From positions 15,001 through 79,000 of the forward strand of contig JACDEE010000001.1 of NCBI GenBank assembly GCA_013816585.1: DNA of 64,000 nucleotides, given 5' to 3'. Positions within the stretch are counted from its first letter, which is position 1. Each line of letters opens with the position of its first letter. Shown piece after piece: positions 50,217 to 59,916 of the stretch. The position numbers were made by a program, and so were the translations under genes. This DNA comes from Sphingosinicella sp. GTDB lineage: Bacteria; Pseudomonadota; Alphaproteobacteria; Sphingomonadales; Sphingomonadaceae. The notes under the pieces were generated by a model that saw only the letters and a list, made by a program, of their open reading frames with translations, was not told the DNA's origin and searched no databases.

Positions 50217-53200
50217 TTAGAACTTCAGCCGTGCGCCGATGGCGAAGCGGCGGCCAAGCGCGTCGTAGGTCGACGGATAGGTGTTGCCGCTGTTGAAGCT
50301 TGTCGAACCAATCGTGGAACCGACAATCGGTGGCTTTTTGTCGAGCAAATTCTGCACAGTCACCGTCATTTCCATGTTTTCGTTTACTTCGAAGCGCGTA
50401 GCCAGATCGAAATAATTGTGCGCCTTGATGTGCCCGAAATCGACCGTTTCACCATCGAGAGCGCCCGTGTTCGCTGTTACGCGGCCCGGCAGAACGCCGG
50501 CGTAGGCGACGACACCGTCTTCGGCCTGCATCTTGCCGATATGGCGCCACAGCAGCGATACATCGGTGCTGCCGAAGCTAAGCGTCGAGCGCTGGTTCCA
50601 GGAGAATTCTGGCTGCAGCGAACCTGCGGCCGAATTCGGCCCGGCTGAACCCGGCGAACCGCAATTGGGTGAGTAGAAGCCGACGCACTCGCGAACATCG
50701 GAAACAGGGAACAGACCGCCAGCTCCTGGGAAGCCCGCCGGAATCGTCGATCCGGGCGAAAGAGCCTGGAATTGCGAGCGGTTGGTCCAGTTGCCGATGA
50801 AGCTGAGGTTCATCTTCGCGAAGCCCAGATCACGGCGATAGTTCACGCCGAGGTCGATACCGTCGGTCAGGATGCGGCCCGAATTCGACGATGGGAAAAT
50901 GATCCCTCCCGTCGTCGCCGGATCACCCGATAGCTGGCCGGTCACTGGATCACGCAGGAACAGCTGACAGATTGGGTTATTCACGCTGCCAGCAGTGATC
51001 GCGCTACCATTATTATCACCAAAGCACCCGGTCACGAGATCGCCCGGAACGGGCTGCGAGATCGCGTCCTTAATCTTGATGTTATAATAATCGACCGTGA
51101 TCGAGAGGCCCGGCACGAAGTCGGGCTGGAACACTACGCCCAGGGTGTAGCTGTCCGACTTTTCAGGGCGCAGATAAAGGCCACCGGCAAAGACACCGTT
51201 GGACTGAGCGGCCGTGGGGTTCGCGATGGAACCGATGGACGAAGCCGGCGCACCTTGGGCGAGGCAGACCGCCCGCAGATTGGCGTTATTGACCGGATTT
51301 GCACCGCGGCAAGGATCAATGGCGAGATTCGTCAGGCCGACCACCGACGGAGCAAACAGCTCGTTGATGTTCGGTGCGCGAACCGCCCGCTGACGGTTGG
51401 CCCGGAACTTGAGGCCGTCAAATGGCTCCCAGGTACCCGCAACCTTCCAGGTCGTGGTGTTATATTTCGGCGAGGTGGGAGCATCGACCTTGTAGGCCGA
51501 ATAGCGCAAGCCGCCTTCGACGGTCAGGCTCTTGAAGAACGGCCTGTCCTGAACCAGCGGCGCAATCACTTCGCCATAGGCTTCGTAGACTTCATATCCA
51601 CCATCAAAGGCCGAGACGGCACCGCCGGCGCCACCCAGCTCTCCGGCCGATTGCGCCAAAGCATCGGGCACCGAAGCGCCGGTATAGTGACGGTATTCGG
51701 CACCAAGGGCGAAGCCGATTGGATCTTCTGCCCAGGGAGCCGAGGCACCGATATCGCCGTTCAGCAGAGCTCGCGCTTGTGACAGGGTGCTCTTGTTGGT
51801 GGTTGTCGCTTTGCCCCTCAGATAGGCGGCCATCGCTGGCGTGATGGAACCATCGGCGCCGAACAGGTTGACGGGAACGCAGCCAGTGCCCGCAGTGGGG
51901 CTGGCACCCGGCTGGGCGAGCGGCGGCAATAACGGGTTCGGATTGGCGATGGTCGGGGACGATCCGAGATTACAGGTGGTCGCGCTGGTGGTGTAGGCGG
52001 CCGTACGAACGCGGGACGTGAGCAAATATCCGTCCAGCGTCTGCCTGTTTTCGGATTCACCATAGGAACCCGACACGTCCAGATTGATGCTGTCGGTCAC
52101 GCCCATCCGCAGGCCTGCCCGATAATCGAAAATGTTGGTGACGAATTCCGAGGTGCGGGGGCCCAGTTCGGTAGAACGACGGCCAACCGTGGTCGTGAAT
52201 GTCCGGAAGTTAGGATCGCTGGGGCTCAGGGCCGTCGCAGCTGCGGCGCATTGCGCGGGAGTAAGCGTCTGAATACCAGCGGTGGCCCGATCGAAATCGT
52301 TATTCGCGCAGAAAGTGGCGCGAGCGGCCGCCGGGAGGAAAGGATTGCTGACTGGAATTGCCAGTACCGAGCTAAAAATGCCCGATGGCGCGACAATGGT
52401 GTTGACCGTGTTCTTCGAGAACAGGCCACGCGTATAGACTTCTATTCCGTCTGCGACTTCGTAATGACCCGCGCCGTAGATATTGAAGCGCTCGAAGGGC
52501 GTCTGGAAGATGTTGAACGGGTTGAAGTTGAAGTTCACGACCGGAGTCTGCAGCCCGCCCGTAGTGGGGTTGATCTGCCTGAAACCGCTGCCGACGGTGA
52601 AGCGCCCAGGCACCGTGGTGCCCGATCCGCCAACGGCACCCGTGGTGGACGTATAGTTGGAACGGGAGAATCGGCGGGCACCCTGATAAACGGGATCAGA
52701 TTCCTGATAGCCTACCGACAGCACCGCATTACCGCGACCGTCGTCGAAATTGGCACCGATCGTCGCATCGATACGGAACACGTTGCCGTCTCCGCGCTGG
52801 GTGATCTGTTCGCTTGCGGAGATCTCGGCGCCGGCGAAATCGCTGCGCGTGATGAAGTTGACGACGCCGGAAACCGCGTCCGCGCCGTAGGTTGTCGCGG
52901 CGCCGCCGGTCAGCGTGTCGACACGGTCGACCAGTGCCAGCGGGATATTGTTGAGATCGACGCGTCCGATAACGCTGGAAGGCGTAATGCGGTTACCGTC
53001 AAGAAGGACGAGGTTGCGGAAGTTGCCAAGGCCGCGAAGATCGGCGAACGATGAACCACCGTTACCATTGTTGACCGCGGAGCCCATGCTAGGCACGGCG
53101 CCGGGAAGGTCGCGCAGCAGTTCTTCGGCAACGTTCGACTGGCGGAGCTGAATTTCTTCCTGGCCGATCACCGACACCGGGGCAGATGAAACCAGGTTGG

Positions 53201-53387
53201 GGTTCTTGATGAGAGTCCCGGTCACGACGATCTCGCCGGAACTGTCTTCTTCGACCGGAGCGGCGGAATCCTGAGACTGCACGCCTGCTTCACTCGCATC
53301 CTGGGCGAAAGCGGGAGCTGAGAAAATGGTCATGCCGGCGATCACGGTCGAAGCCAGCAGCGTGTCCCTAAAGAGCTTTGTAGACAT
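50217..53387 (-). CDS. TonB-dependent outer-membrane receptor
   Basis: 1056 residues. A signal peptide (about 1-28, APAFA then QD) and an acidic linker are followed by a TonB box region (GEIVVTGT, near residue 51). The plug domain (about 65-175; LLDGNRITPSSVIGRVDLNNIPLALVDRV, TYGADAVSGVVNFIT) follows, then a large barrel with extended loops, ending in IGARLKF with terminal Phe. It imports a scarce ligand using TonB energy. The barrel is longer than a siderophore receptor and is of the sphingomonad NNIP...DRVD type often used for oligosaccharides, peptides or aromatic compounds. The ATG has AAGGGGACC before it. Confidence 0.93.
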   Translation of the reverse strand: MSTKLFRDTLLASTVIAGMTIFSAPAFAQDASEAGVQSQDSAAPVEEDSSGEIVVTGTLIKNPNLVSSAPVSVIGQEEIQLRQSNVAEELLRDLPGAVPSMGSAVNNGNGGSSFADLRGLGNFRNLVLLDGNRITPSSVIGRVDLNNIPLALVDRVDTLTGGAATTYGADAVSGVVNFITRSDFAGAEISASEQITQRGDGNVFRIDATIGANFDDGRGNAVLSVGYQESDPVYQGARRFSRSNYTSTTGAVGGSGTTVPGRFTVGSGFRQINPTTGGLQTPVVNFNFNPFNIFQTPFERFNIYGAGHYEVADGIEVYTRGLFSKNTVNTIVAPSGIFSSVLAIPVSNPFLPAAARATFCANNDFDRATAGIQTLTPAQCAAAATALSPSDPNFRTFTTTVGRRSTELGPRTSEFVTNIFDYRAGLRMGVTDSINLDVSGSYGESENRQTLDGYLLTSRVRTAAYTTSATTCNLGSSPTIANPNPLLPPLAQPGASPTAGTGCVPVNLFGADGSITPAMAAYLRGKATTTNKSTLSQARALLNGDIGASAPWAEDPIGFALGAEYRHYTGASVPDALAQSAGELGGAGGAVSAFDGGYEVYEAYGEVIAPLVQDRPFFKSLTVEGGLRYSAYKVDAPTSPKYNTTTWKVAGTWEPFDGLKFRANRQRAVRAPNINELFAPSVVGLTNLAIDPCRGANPVNNANLRAVCLAQGAPASSIGSIANPTAAQSNGVFAGGLYLRPEKSDSYTLGVVFQPDFVPGLSITVDYYNIKIKDAISQPVPGDLVTGCFGDNNGSAITAGSVNNPICQLFLRDPVTGQLSGDPATTGGIIFPSSNSGRILTDGIDLGVNYRRDLGFAKMNLSFIGNWTNRSQFQALSPGSTIPAGFPGAGGLFPVSDVRECVGFYSPNCGSPGSAGPNSAAGSLQPEFSWNQRSTLSFGSTDVSLLWRHIGKMQAEDGVVAYAGVLPGRVTANTGALDGETVDFGHIKAHNYFDLATRFEVNENMEMTVTVQNLLDKKPPIVGSTIGSTSFNSGNTYPSTYDALGRRFAIGARLKF

Positions 53388-53423
53388 TTTGGTCCCCTTG
53401 TCAGCGCCTTAGCGCATTTGAAG

Positions 53424-53453
53424 CATATAACATTGCCCGGCATTCCGGGTCAT
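53424..53453 (-). promoter_or_regulatory. Candidate promoter of the TonB receptor with internal dyad
   Basis: On the minus strand, ATGACC (53453-53448), 18 nt, TATATG (53429-53424). The same TATATG -10 appears in the rRNA promoter at 286. A CCCGG/CCGGG dyad with a 4-nt centre (53436-53449) fills the spacer and could be an operator. The start site would be near 53417, giving a leader of about 30 nt. Confidence 0.37.
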
Positions 53454-53621
53454 ATTGCCTCGTCTGTAGGGAGAATTGCACCTCCAGCGCAATCAGGATA
53501 CGGCCGAGTTACGAAAAAATGACAGCGTTGTTGTAAACGGAACACATATGCATCGCGGCCGGTCCGTGCGAGATTGGTGCAACAGAAGGACGAGCGGCCC
53601 CGATGTCGCGAGGAGTAGTGA

Positions 53622-54140
53622 ATGAAATTGTCTGCAATGATATTTCTTTCGTTGGCGTTGTCCGCCGCGGCGGATGCCCGGGACGCCCCGCCCCAGTCGC
53701 CTTTGATCCGGGCCCTGGTAGATTGCCGTTCCCAGACCAACGACACGTCGCGCCTGCGTTGCTACGATCTGGCGGCCGGAGCGCTGGTCGAAGCCTCGGC
53801 GCAGGGCAAGATTGTCGTGCTCGACCAGGAACAGGCGAGAACGACCCGCAGGTCACTGTTCGGATTCCACCTGCCGAAGCTGCCGCTGTTCAGCGGAGAT
53901 GAGAGCGCGGAGTTCGACTCGGGGGAACTCACGGCGAAGGTCACTTCCGTCCGGGCCATGCCCAATGGCCGTTGGCAGATGAAAATCGAGGGGGGCGCAT
54001 TGTGGGAAACCACCGAGGCATCGAGCGTGGTCAATGATCCGCGCGCGGGCAACACTCTGGTGATCAAGCGCGGACCGCTCGGCAGCTACATGATCCGAAT
54101 CGAAGGCCAACGCGCGCTCAGGGCCAAAAGGGTGGGTTGA
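53622..54140 (+). CDS. Small exported protein of unknown function
   Basis: 172 residues with a signal peptide (about 1-19, SAAADA then RD). A conserved-looking LVDCRSQTNDTSRLRCYDLAA follows, whose two Cys probably form a disulfide. A basic LFGFHLPKLPLF segment and a small beta domain (about 100-172; GRWQMKIEGGALWETTE) follow. The CRxxxxxxxRLxCYD pattern occurs in several proteobacterial envelope proteins of unknown role. The ATG has GAGGAG 7 nt upstream. It sits between the TonB receptor (divergent) and cysD (54 nt downstream), and could be co-transcribed with cysD. Function not known. Confidence 0.82.
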   Translation: MKLSAMIFLSLALSAAADARDAPPQSPLIRALVDCRSQTNDTSRLRCYDLAAGALVEASAQGKIVVLDQEQARTTRRSLFGFHLPKLPLFSGDESAEFDSGELTAKVTSVRAMPNGRWQMKIEGGALWETTEASSVVNDPRAGNTLVIKRGPLGSYMIRIEGQRALRAKRVG

Positions 54141-54193
54141 CCGGTCGAAGGGAGGCTTGACAGGAAGGCACCTGCGGCTGATCCGCAACGTTA

Positions 54194-55096
54194 ATGTCCG
54201 CGCTCACTCATCTCCAGCTGCTTGAAGCTGAATCCATTCACATCATCCGCGAGGTGATGGCGGAAATGGAGCGGCCGGTGATGCTCTATTCGGCGGGCAA
54301 GGATAGCGCGGTGATGCTGCATCTCGCCCGGAAAGCCGCCTATCCGTCGTCGCCGCCATTCCCCTTGCTTCACGTGGATACCGGCTGGAAATTCCGGGAG
54401 ATGTACGAGCACAGGGATCGCGCTGCGGCGCAAGGCGGCATGGAATTGATCGTCCACCGCAACCCTGACGCGGTGGAAAGGAACATAGATCCCTTCGTCC
54501 ATGGATCCAGCTTGCATACCATGTTGTGGAAAACCGAAGGTTTGAAGCAGGCCTTGTCAGCGCACCGTTTTGACTCTGCCTTCGGCGGAGCGCGGCGCGA
54601 TGAAGAGGCGAGCCGCGCCAAGGAAAGAATCTTTTCCTTCCGCTCGTCGAGCCATGCCTGGGACCCGAAGAACCAGCGGCCCGAATTGTGGCGGCTTTTT
54701 AACACCAGGATTTCGCCCGGCGAGAGCGTCAGGGTGTTCCCATTGTCCAATTGGACCGAACTCGACGTGTGGCAATATATAGAAGCCGAAGAAATAGAGG
54801 TCGTGCCTCTCTATTTTGCCGCAGCGCGCCCGACCGTCGAACGTGACGGCCAATTGTTCGTTATCGACGACGACCGCTTTCCCCTGGCCAAGGGCGAGCG
54901 CCCAGTCGAACGGCGGGTACGCTTCAGGACGCTTGGCTGCTATCCGCTGACGGCGGCCATTGAAAGCGACGCCACCACTGTCGCCGAGGTGGTGGATGAA
55001 ATGCGTCGAAGCCCTTCCTCTGAGCGAAGCGGGCGACTGATCGATCGCGACGAGGCCGCTTCCATGGAACGCAAGAAACGCCAGGGTTATTTCTAG
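54194..55096 (+). CDS. cysD: Sulfate adenylyltransferase subunit 2 (CysD)
   Basis: A 300-residue PP-loop ATP pyrophosphatase, the catalytic subunit of ATP sulfurylase: sulfate plus ATP gives APS. The PP-loop is SAGKDS at residues 33-38. Further family landmarks are the [21 protein letters not shown] segment (near 130) and [16 protein letters not shown] (near 247). It directly abuts cysNC, whose ATG starts right after the TAG. The Shine-Dalgarno site is weak. Confidence 0.96.
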   Translation: MSALTHLQLLEAESIHIIREVMAEMERPVMLYSAGKDSAVMLHLARKAAYPSSPPFPLLHVDTGWKFREMYEHRDRAAAQGGMELIVHRNPDAVERNIDPFVHGSSLHTMLWKTEGLKQALSAHRFDSAFGGARRDEEASRAKERIFSFRSSSHAWDPKNQRPELWRLFNTRISPGESVRVFPLSNWTELDVWQYIEAEEIEVVPLYFAAARPTVERDGQLFVIDDDRFPLAKGERPVERRVRFRTLGCYPLTAAIESDATTVAEVVDEMRRSPSSERSGRLIDRDEAASMERKKRQGYF

Positions 55097-56929
55097 ATGA
55101 CCTCCTTGCTTCGGCTGATTGCCTGCGGGTCCGTTGACGACGGAAAATCTACCCTGATCGGGCGCCTTCTCCACGATTGCGGCGGCATATATGACGATCA
55201 GCTTTCCGGGCTCGTCGCGGCTTCGCGCAGATTTGGTACCCAGGGCGGCGAAGTCGATCTGGCCTTGTTGGGGGATGCGCTGGAGGCGGAGCGGGAGCAG
55301 GGTATCACGATCGATGTCGCTTACCGCTTCTTCGCGACGCCGGCGCGCAAGTTCATTCTGGCCGACGCACCCGGACACGAACAATATACGCGCAACATGG
55401 TGACCGGGGCCTCCACCGCGGACCTGGCGGTGGTGCTGGTCGATGCGGGAAAGGGAATCCTTACCCAAACCCGCCGCCATAGCTATCTGGCGAAACTGCT
55501 CGGCATCGGCCGGGTCGTCCTGGCCGTCAACAAGATGGATTTGGTGGGATGGGATCGCGCCAGGTTCGAAGAGATAGCCGGAGAATATCGCAGCTTTGCG
55601 GAAGGGATAGGTATCCCGCAGGTGACAGCGATTCCCCTGTCGGCACTTACGGGTGCGAACGTGGCCTCGAAATCGGACCTTGCCGACTGGTATCACGGCC
55701 CGGCGCTCATCGAATATCTGGAGCAGGTCGACATAAGCCAGAATGCCGCCGGCCCCGGTCTTTTTCGAATGCCGGTCCAATGGGTCAGCCGGCCCAATGT
55801 GGATTTCCGCGGCTATGCAGGAACTGTCGTGAGCGGCACCGTCCGACCCGGCGATCAAGTGATCGTGCTGCCAGCCGAAACTCCCGCCGAGATCGAGCGG
55901 ATCGTCACGATGGACGGCGAATTGGCGGAGGCGGTCTCGGGGCAGTCTGTGACGCTCACTTTCACGAGGCCGGTCGAATGCGCTCGCGGATCGGTGCTGA
56001 GCAGCGCCGTCGACCTTCCGCAAAAGGGAGATCAGTTCGAAGCCGTGCTCCACTGGATGGCCAGCGAAGACCTGCTTCCGGGCCGGCAATATCTGCTGAA
56101 GCTCGCCACTCAGACCGTCGCCGCGGTGGTGCAAACGCCTAAATATGAAATCAACGTCGACACGCTCGAGCATCTTGCCTGCAAGACGCTGGGACTGAAC
56201 GCAATCGGGGTGGCCAACATCTGGGCCGACGGGCCGATCATATTCGAACCCTATGACGCCAGCCGCGATCTTGGCGGCTTCATCCTGATTGACCGGCTAA
56301 GTAATGCCACGGTGGCGGCTGGAATGATCAACCATGCCCTTCGCCGATCTATCAACGTCCACGAACAGATATTGGAGGTTACCCCGGAAAGCCGCGCGGC
56401 GCTCAAGGGTCAGCGGCCCAAGTTGCTCTGGTTTACCGGCCTCAGCGGGGCGGGCAAGTCGACTATCGCGAACATCGTTGAGCGCAAGCTGAATGCGCGG
56501 GGGCGCCACACCTTCCTGCTCGACGGCGACAATCTGCGACGCGGCCTCAATAAGGATCTGGGCTTTACCGACGCCGACCGGATCGAAAATATACGCCGCG
56601 CCGCGGAGACGGCCTGCTTGATGATGGACGCCGGGCTGATCGTACTCACCGCATTCATCAGCCCATTTCGCGCCGAACGGCAAATGGTCCGTGAAATGGT
56701 GGCCGAAGGAGATTTCGTAGAAATCTTCGTCGATACGCCCTTGGCCGATGCCGAGGCCCGCGACGTCAAGGGGCTCTATAAAAAGGCCAGGGCCGGGGAG
56801 CTGCAGAACTTCACTGGGCTGGATTCGTCCTATGAGACGCCGGAGGTTCCGCAAATTCGGATCGATACGATGCGCACGGCAGCCGAGGAGGCGGCGGACA
56901 TCATTATCGCCTATCTGGAACGGCTATAG
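55097..56929 (+). CDS. cysNC: Bifunctional CysN/CysC: ATP sulfurylase GTPase subunit and APS kinase
   Basis: 610 residues. The N-terminal part (about 1-420) is an EF-Tu-like GTPase (GSVDDGKS at 11-18, [20 protein letters not shown]) that drives CysD. The C-terminal part (about 425-610) is APS kinase with its own P-loop (GLSGAGKST near 446-454), the [11 protein letters not shown] segment and the [18 protein letters not shown] motif. The product is PAPS. The same fusion in rhizobia is NodQ, which supplies PAPS to the sulfotransferase NodH. Here two sulfotransferase-type genes lie within 10 kb. Assimilation through an APS-type CysH would not need the kinase, and no cysH is in the window. Confidence 0.95.
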   Translation: MTSLLRLIACGSVDDGKSTLIGRLLHDCGGIYDDQLSGLVAASRRFGTQGGEVDLALLGDALEAEREQGITIDVAYRFFATPARKFILADAPGHEQYTRNMVTGASTADLAVVLVDAGKGILTQTRRHSYLAKLLGIGRVVLAVNKMDLVGWDRARFEEIAGEYRSFAEGIGIPQVTAIPLSALTGANVASKSDLADWYHGPALIEYLEQVDISQNAAGPGLFRMPVQWVSRPNVDFRGYAGTVVSGTVRPGDQVIVLPAETPAEIERIVTMDGELAEAVSGQSVTLTFTRPVECARGSVLSSAVDLPQKGDQFEAVLHWMASEDLLPGRQYLLKLATQTVAAVVQTPKYEINVDTLEHLACKTLGLNAIGVANIWADGPIIFEPYDASRDLGGFILIDRLSNATVAAGMINHALRRSINVHEQILEVTPESRAALKGQRPKLLWFTGLSGAGKSTIANIVERKLNARGRHTFLLDGDNLRRGLNKDLGFTDADRIENIRRAAETACLMMDAGLIVLTAFISPFRAERQMVREMVAEGDFVEIFVDTPLADAEARDVKGLYKKARAGELQNFTGLDSSYETPEVPQIRIDTMRTAAEEAADIIIAYLERL

Positions 56930-56978
56930 TCGAGCCCCGCATCGGATGGCCAAACGCCTCCTGAAATAGCCGGCCTGT

Positions 56979-57179
56979 TTATCCCCGGGCTTCCGCCTGA
57001 ACCGAGGCTTCTGCAGATACATAAGCTTGCTGGCGCGCAACGCTCCAGTAACGCAACTGGTCGAGAGGGATCCTCTTCCCCGTCACGGCGCAAATCACAT
57101 GATCGCCGGAGCTCAATACGCGAAACGTGCCGTCCATATAATGGAGCTTCGCGGTGCGGCCGGTATTGGACGTCAGCAT
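56979..57179 (-). CDS. DUF2093 family protein
   Basis: A 66-residue protein covering the full DUF2093 domain. The conserved core is GDHVICAVTGKRIPLDQLRYWSVARQEAY-like (residues about 25-52). It is restricted to alphaproteobacteria and has no assigned function. The CxxTGKxIPL pattern resembles a degenerate zinc-ribbon, but only one Cys is present. It is downstream of xseA on the same strand, as in many relatives. Confidence 0.9.
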   Translation of the reverse strand: MLTSNTGRTAKLHYMDGTFRVLSSGDHVICAVTGKRIPLDQLRYWSVARQQAYVSAEASVQAEARG

Positions 57180-57190
57180 GGTCGATCGTT

Positions 57191-57244
57191 CCTGTCAGGT
57201 GAATTTGGCCTATCAGATGAGTTTGGCCTGTCAGATGAGTTTGG
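57191..57244. repeat. Three tandem 18-bp repeats at the 3' end of xseA
   Basis: The units are CCTGTCAGGTGAATTTGG (57191-57208), CCTATCAGATGAGTTTGG (57209-57226) and CCTGTCAGATGAGTTTGG (57227-57244). The second and third differ at one base; the first differs from the third at two. The xseA stop codon (TCA on the plus strand, 57231-57233) lies in the third unit. Confidence 0.9.
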
Positions 57245-58634
57245 GCTGGTCACTCTTGGTCTCCCGATAATTTCCCCGGCGCGGCCGCTCAACCCCCGAA
57301 CCTGGTCCATCGACACTGGCATCGACCTTGCCGTCGGCGAAGATCAGCCGCAGGCGTCCAGCCTCGCGAGCAGCCGCGGAATTCGTCAGGGTCTTCCCAT
57401 GCCGGTCCTCGATACGCGCATAGCCCCGCTCCAACGGTTTGTTCGGATGCGCAAGCTCGGCGATCCGCCAAAGTCCGGCCAGCCGCTCCCGGCTTCGGCG
57501 CAGGGTCGAATCCAGCAAGGCGGGCCGGATCGCGCCCGCGGCCTTCCCCAGGTCCGCCCGGGCGTGGCCGAGGCGCGTGCCGAGCGCACGCGGCAGCCGG
57601 TCGGCCAACTCGTCCAGCTTCTGCCGCTGGGGCGCTAGCAAATCTTCGCGCGCGGGCATGTGGCGAAGGCAATTTTGAAGCTGCTCCGAAGAACGTTCGA
57701 CCGATCGGACCGCGCACCGCGAGGAGCGGGCGCCGGTTTCGCCGATCATGGCCAGCAGTTCGGAACGGACCGGAACCGCGATTTCCGCGGCGGCGGTCGG
57801 GGTCGGCGCGCGTATATCCGCGGCAAAGTCGCTTAAGGAAGTGTCGGTTTCATGCCCCACCGCCGAAATGATCGGGATCGAACATTCGGCGACAGCGCGG
57901 ACGACTTCCTCTTCGTTGAAGGCCCAAAGATCCTCGATCGATCCGCCGCCGCGTGCGACGATGATCAGGTCGGGTCTTGTTATGGATCCGCCGGGCAGCA
58001 GCCGATCGAAGCCGCGGATCGCCGCCGCAATCTGCGGCGCGGCGCCTTCCCCCTGGACCGGTACCGGCCAGACGATCACATGGGTGGGGCAGCGGTCGGC
58101 AAGGCGATGAAGGATGTCGCGAATGACCGCTCCCGTCGGCGAGGTCACCACGCCGATCGTGCGTGGCAGGAAAGGCAGTTTTTGCTTCCGCTCGGCCGCG
58201 AACAATCCCTCGGCCTCAAGGGCGCGGCGTCTTTTGTCGAGCAACGCCATCAAGGCGCCCTGTCCGGCCAGTTCGAGCCGGTCGATCACAATCTGGTAGC
58301 GCGAACGGCCCGGATAGGTGGTGAGCTTGCCGGTCGCGACGACCTCGATCCCGTCTTCCGGGCGGAAACGCAGCGCGCCGGCCACGGCTTTCCAGATCAC
58401 CCCGTCGATCACCGCCTTGTCGTCCTTGAGGCAGAGATAGCAATGGCCGGATGCCGCGCGCTTCCATCCCGAAATTTCGCCGCGCACACGAACATGGCCG
58501 AACGCATCCTCGACCGTCCGCTTCAATGAAGCCGACAATTCGGAGACGCTCTGCGCGGGCGCGTTGTCGCCGGGCATATCGGTTGCTAACAGGCCCCCAT
58601 TGGCTGCGTCGTCAGTCGGAGGGGAATCGGTCAT
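57231..58634 (-). CDS. xseA: Exodeoxyribonuclease VII large subunit
   Basis: 467 residues. It has an N-terminal OB-fold (about 30-125, [34 protein letters not shown]), then the catalytic domain with [26 protein letters not shown], and the [28 protein letters not shown] signature. A coiled-coil arm and C-terminal segment follow. The enzyme degrades single-stranded DNA with XseB. The start at 58634 has AGGA 5 nt upstream; its ATG overlaps the purD ATG on the other strand. The longer frame to 58982 is purD antisense and not used. The last codons run into the 18-bp tandem repeat. Confidence 0.94.
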   Translation of the reverse strand: MTDSPPTDDAANGGLLATDMPGDNAPAQSVSELSASLKRTVEDAFGHVRVRGEISGWKRAASGHCYLCLKDDKAVIDGVIWKAVAGALRFRPEDGIEVVATGKLTTYPGRSRYQIVIDRLELAGQGALMALLDKRRRALEAEGLFAAERKQKLPFLPRTIGVVTSPTGAVIRDILHRLADRCPTHVIVWPVPVQGEGAAPQIAAAIRGFDRLLPGGSITRPDLIIVARGGGSIEDLWAFNEEEVVRAVAECSIPIISAVGHETDTSLSDFAADIRAPTPTAAAEIAVPVRSELLAMIGETGARSSRCAVRSVERSSEQLQNCLRHMPAREDLLAPQRQKLDELADRLPRALGTRLGHARADLGKAAGAIRPALLDSTLRRSRERLAGLWRIAELAHPNKPLERGYARIEDRHGKTLTNSAAAREAGRLRLIFADGKVDASVDGPGSGVERPRRGNYRETKSDQPKLI

Positions 58635-59916
58635 GAATGTCCTGCTCATTGGATCGGGCGCCCGCGAACATGCGCTGGCGTGGAAGCTCGCGCAATCGCC
58701 GATGCTGGGCAAATTATTCGCCACCCCCGGCAATCCGGGTATCGCCCAGCACGCCGAAATTGTCGCAATCGACCCCCGCGACCATCGCGGCACGGTCGAT
58801 TTCTGCCTGAAAAATTCCGTCGAACTGATCGTGATCGGCCCCGAGGCGCCTCTTGTCGACGGGTTGGGCGACAATCTGCGCACGATGGGCTTTTGCGTGT
58901 TCGGTCCGAACAAGCTGCCCGCGCAACTTGAGGGATCAAAGAGCTTCACTAAGGATCTGTGCGCGCGCCACAATATTCCCACGGCGCGCTACGCCAAGGC
59001 CTCCGACCGCCTGGCCGCCGAGGCCGCGCTCGAGGACTTCGCGCTTCCAATGGTGATCAAGGCCGACGGGCTGGCGGCGGGCAAGGGAGTGATCATCGCC
59101 GGAACCGGGGAGGAAGCGATCGCCGCGCTGGACATCATGTTCGCCGGCGGATTTGGAAGCGCCGGTGCATCGGTGGTCATCGAAGAATTTCTGACGGGCG
59201 AGGAAGCGAGCTTCTTCGCGCTTACCGACGGCGAAACCGTGGTGCCGTTCGGGTCCGCGCAAGATCACAAAAGGGTCGGCGACGGGGATACCGGTCCCAA
59301 TACCGGCGGCATGGGCGCCTACAGCCCCGCGTCGATCCTCACCCCTGCGCTGGAACAGAGGGTGATGGACGAAATCATCCGGCCCACGATACGCGCGCTG
59401 GCCGATCGCGGATCGCCTTATTCCGGAATACTCTACGCCGGACTGATGCTCACGGAAGATGGCCCCTCGCTTATCGAATATAATGCGCGCTTCGGCGATC
59501 CGGAATGCCAGGTGCTGATGATGCGGCTTGAGGACGATCTGCTGGAAATCATGCTCGCCACGGCCAAGGGCAAGCTTGGATCCATGCCAACGCCTCGCTT
59601 CTCCGACGATGTCGCACTCACTGTCGTGATGGCCGCCAACGGCTATCCCGGCCCGCCCGAACGAGGCGGCCGCATCGACGGACTGGAAGTTGCGGCGGAG
59701 TCTGGCGCACTGGTGTTCCACGCAGGCACAGCGGAGGCAGGAGGCAGCATTGTGTCCGACGGCGGGCGAGTGCTGGCAGTGACCGCGCGGGGAAGCTCCG
59801 CAAAGGCGGCGCAGAAAACCGCTTATGCCGCTGTGGACGCGATCGACTTCCCGGCCGGCTTCTGCCGCCGGGACATTGGCTGGCGGGAGATCATGCGTTC
59901 GGGCGGCGAGAAATGA
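58633..59916 (+). CDS. purD: Phosphoribosylamine-glycine ligase
   Basis: 427 residues, an ATP-grasp enzyme of the second step of purine synthesis (GAR synthetase). Landmarks are [16 protein letters not shown] (residues 2-17), [24 protein letters not shown] and the Mg-binding [11 protein letters not shown]. The ATG at 58633 follows GGAGGGGAATCGGTC and is the family N-terminus. It overlaps the xseA start head-to-head, and its stop overlaps the next gene (ATGA). Confidence 0.96.
   Translation: MNVLLIGSGAREHALAWKLAQSPMLGKLFATPGNPGIAQHAEIVAIDPRDHRGTVDFCLKNSVELIVIGPEAPLVDGLGDNLRTMGFCVFGPNKLPAQLEGSKSFTKDLCARHNIPTARYAKASDRLAAEAALEDFALPMVIKADGLAAGKGVIIAGTGEEAIAALDIMFAGGFGSAGASVVIEEFLTGEEASFFALTDGETVVPFGSAQDHKRVGDGDTGPNTGGMGAYSPASILTPALEQRVMDEIIRPTIRALADRGSPYSGILYAGLMLTEDGPSLIEYNARFGDPECQVLMMRLEDDLLEIMLATAKGKLGSMPTPRFSDDVALTVVMAANGYPGPPERGGRIDGLEVAAESGALVFHAGTAEAGGSIVSDGGRVLAVTARGSSAKAAQKTAYAAVDAIDFPAGFCRRDIGWREIMRSGGEK

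Noticed and set aside
44328-56929. Classical secondary-metabolite cluster
   Set aside because: No NRPS, PKS, lanthipeptide, lasso or radical-SAM core enzyme and no precursor peptide gene was seen, so a standard biosynthetic cluster is not supported.
57191-57244. CRISPR-like array
   Set aside because: The 18-bp units are directly adjacent with no spacers and only three copies; this is a simple tandem repeat. No cas genes are present.
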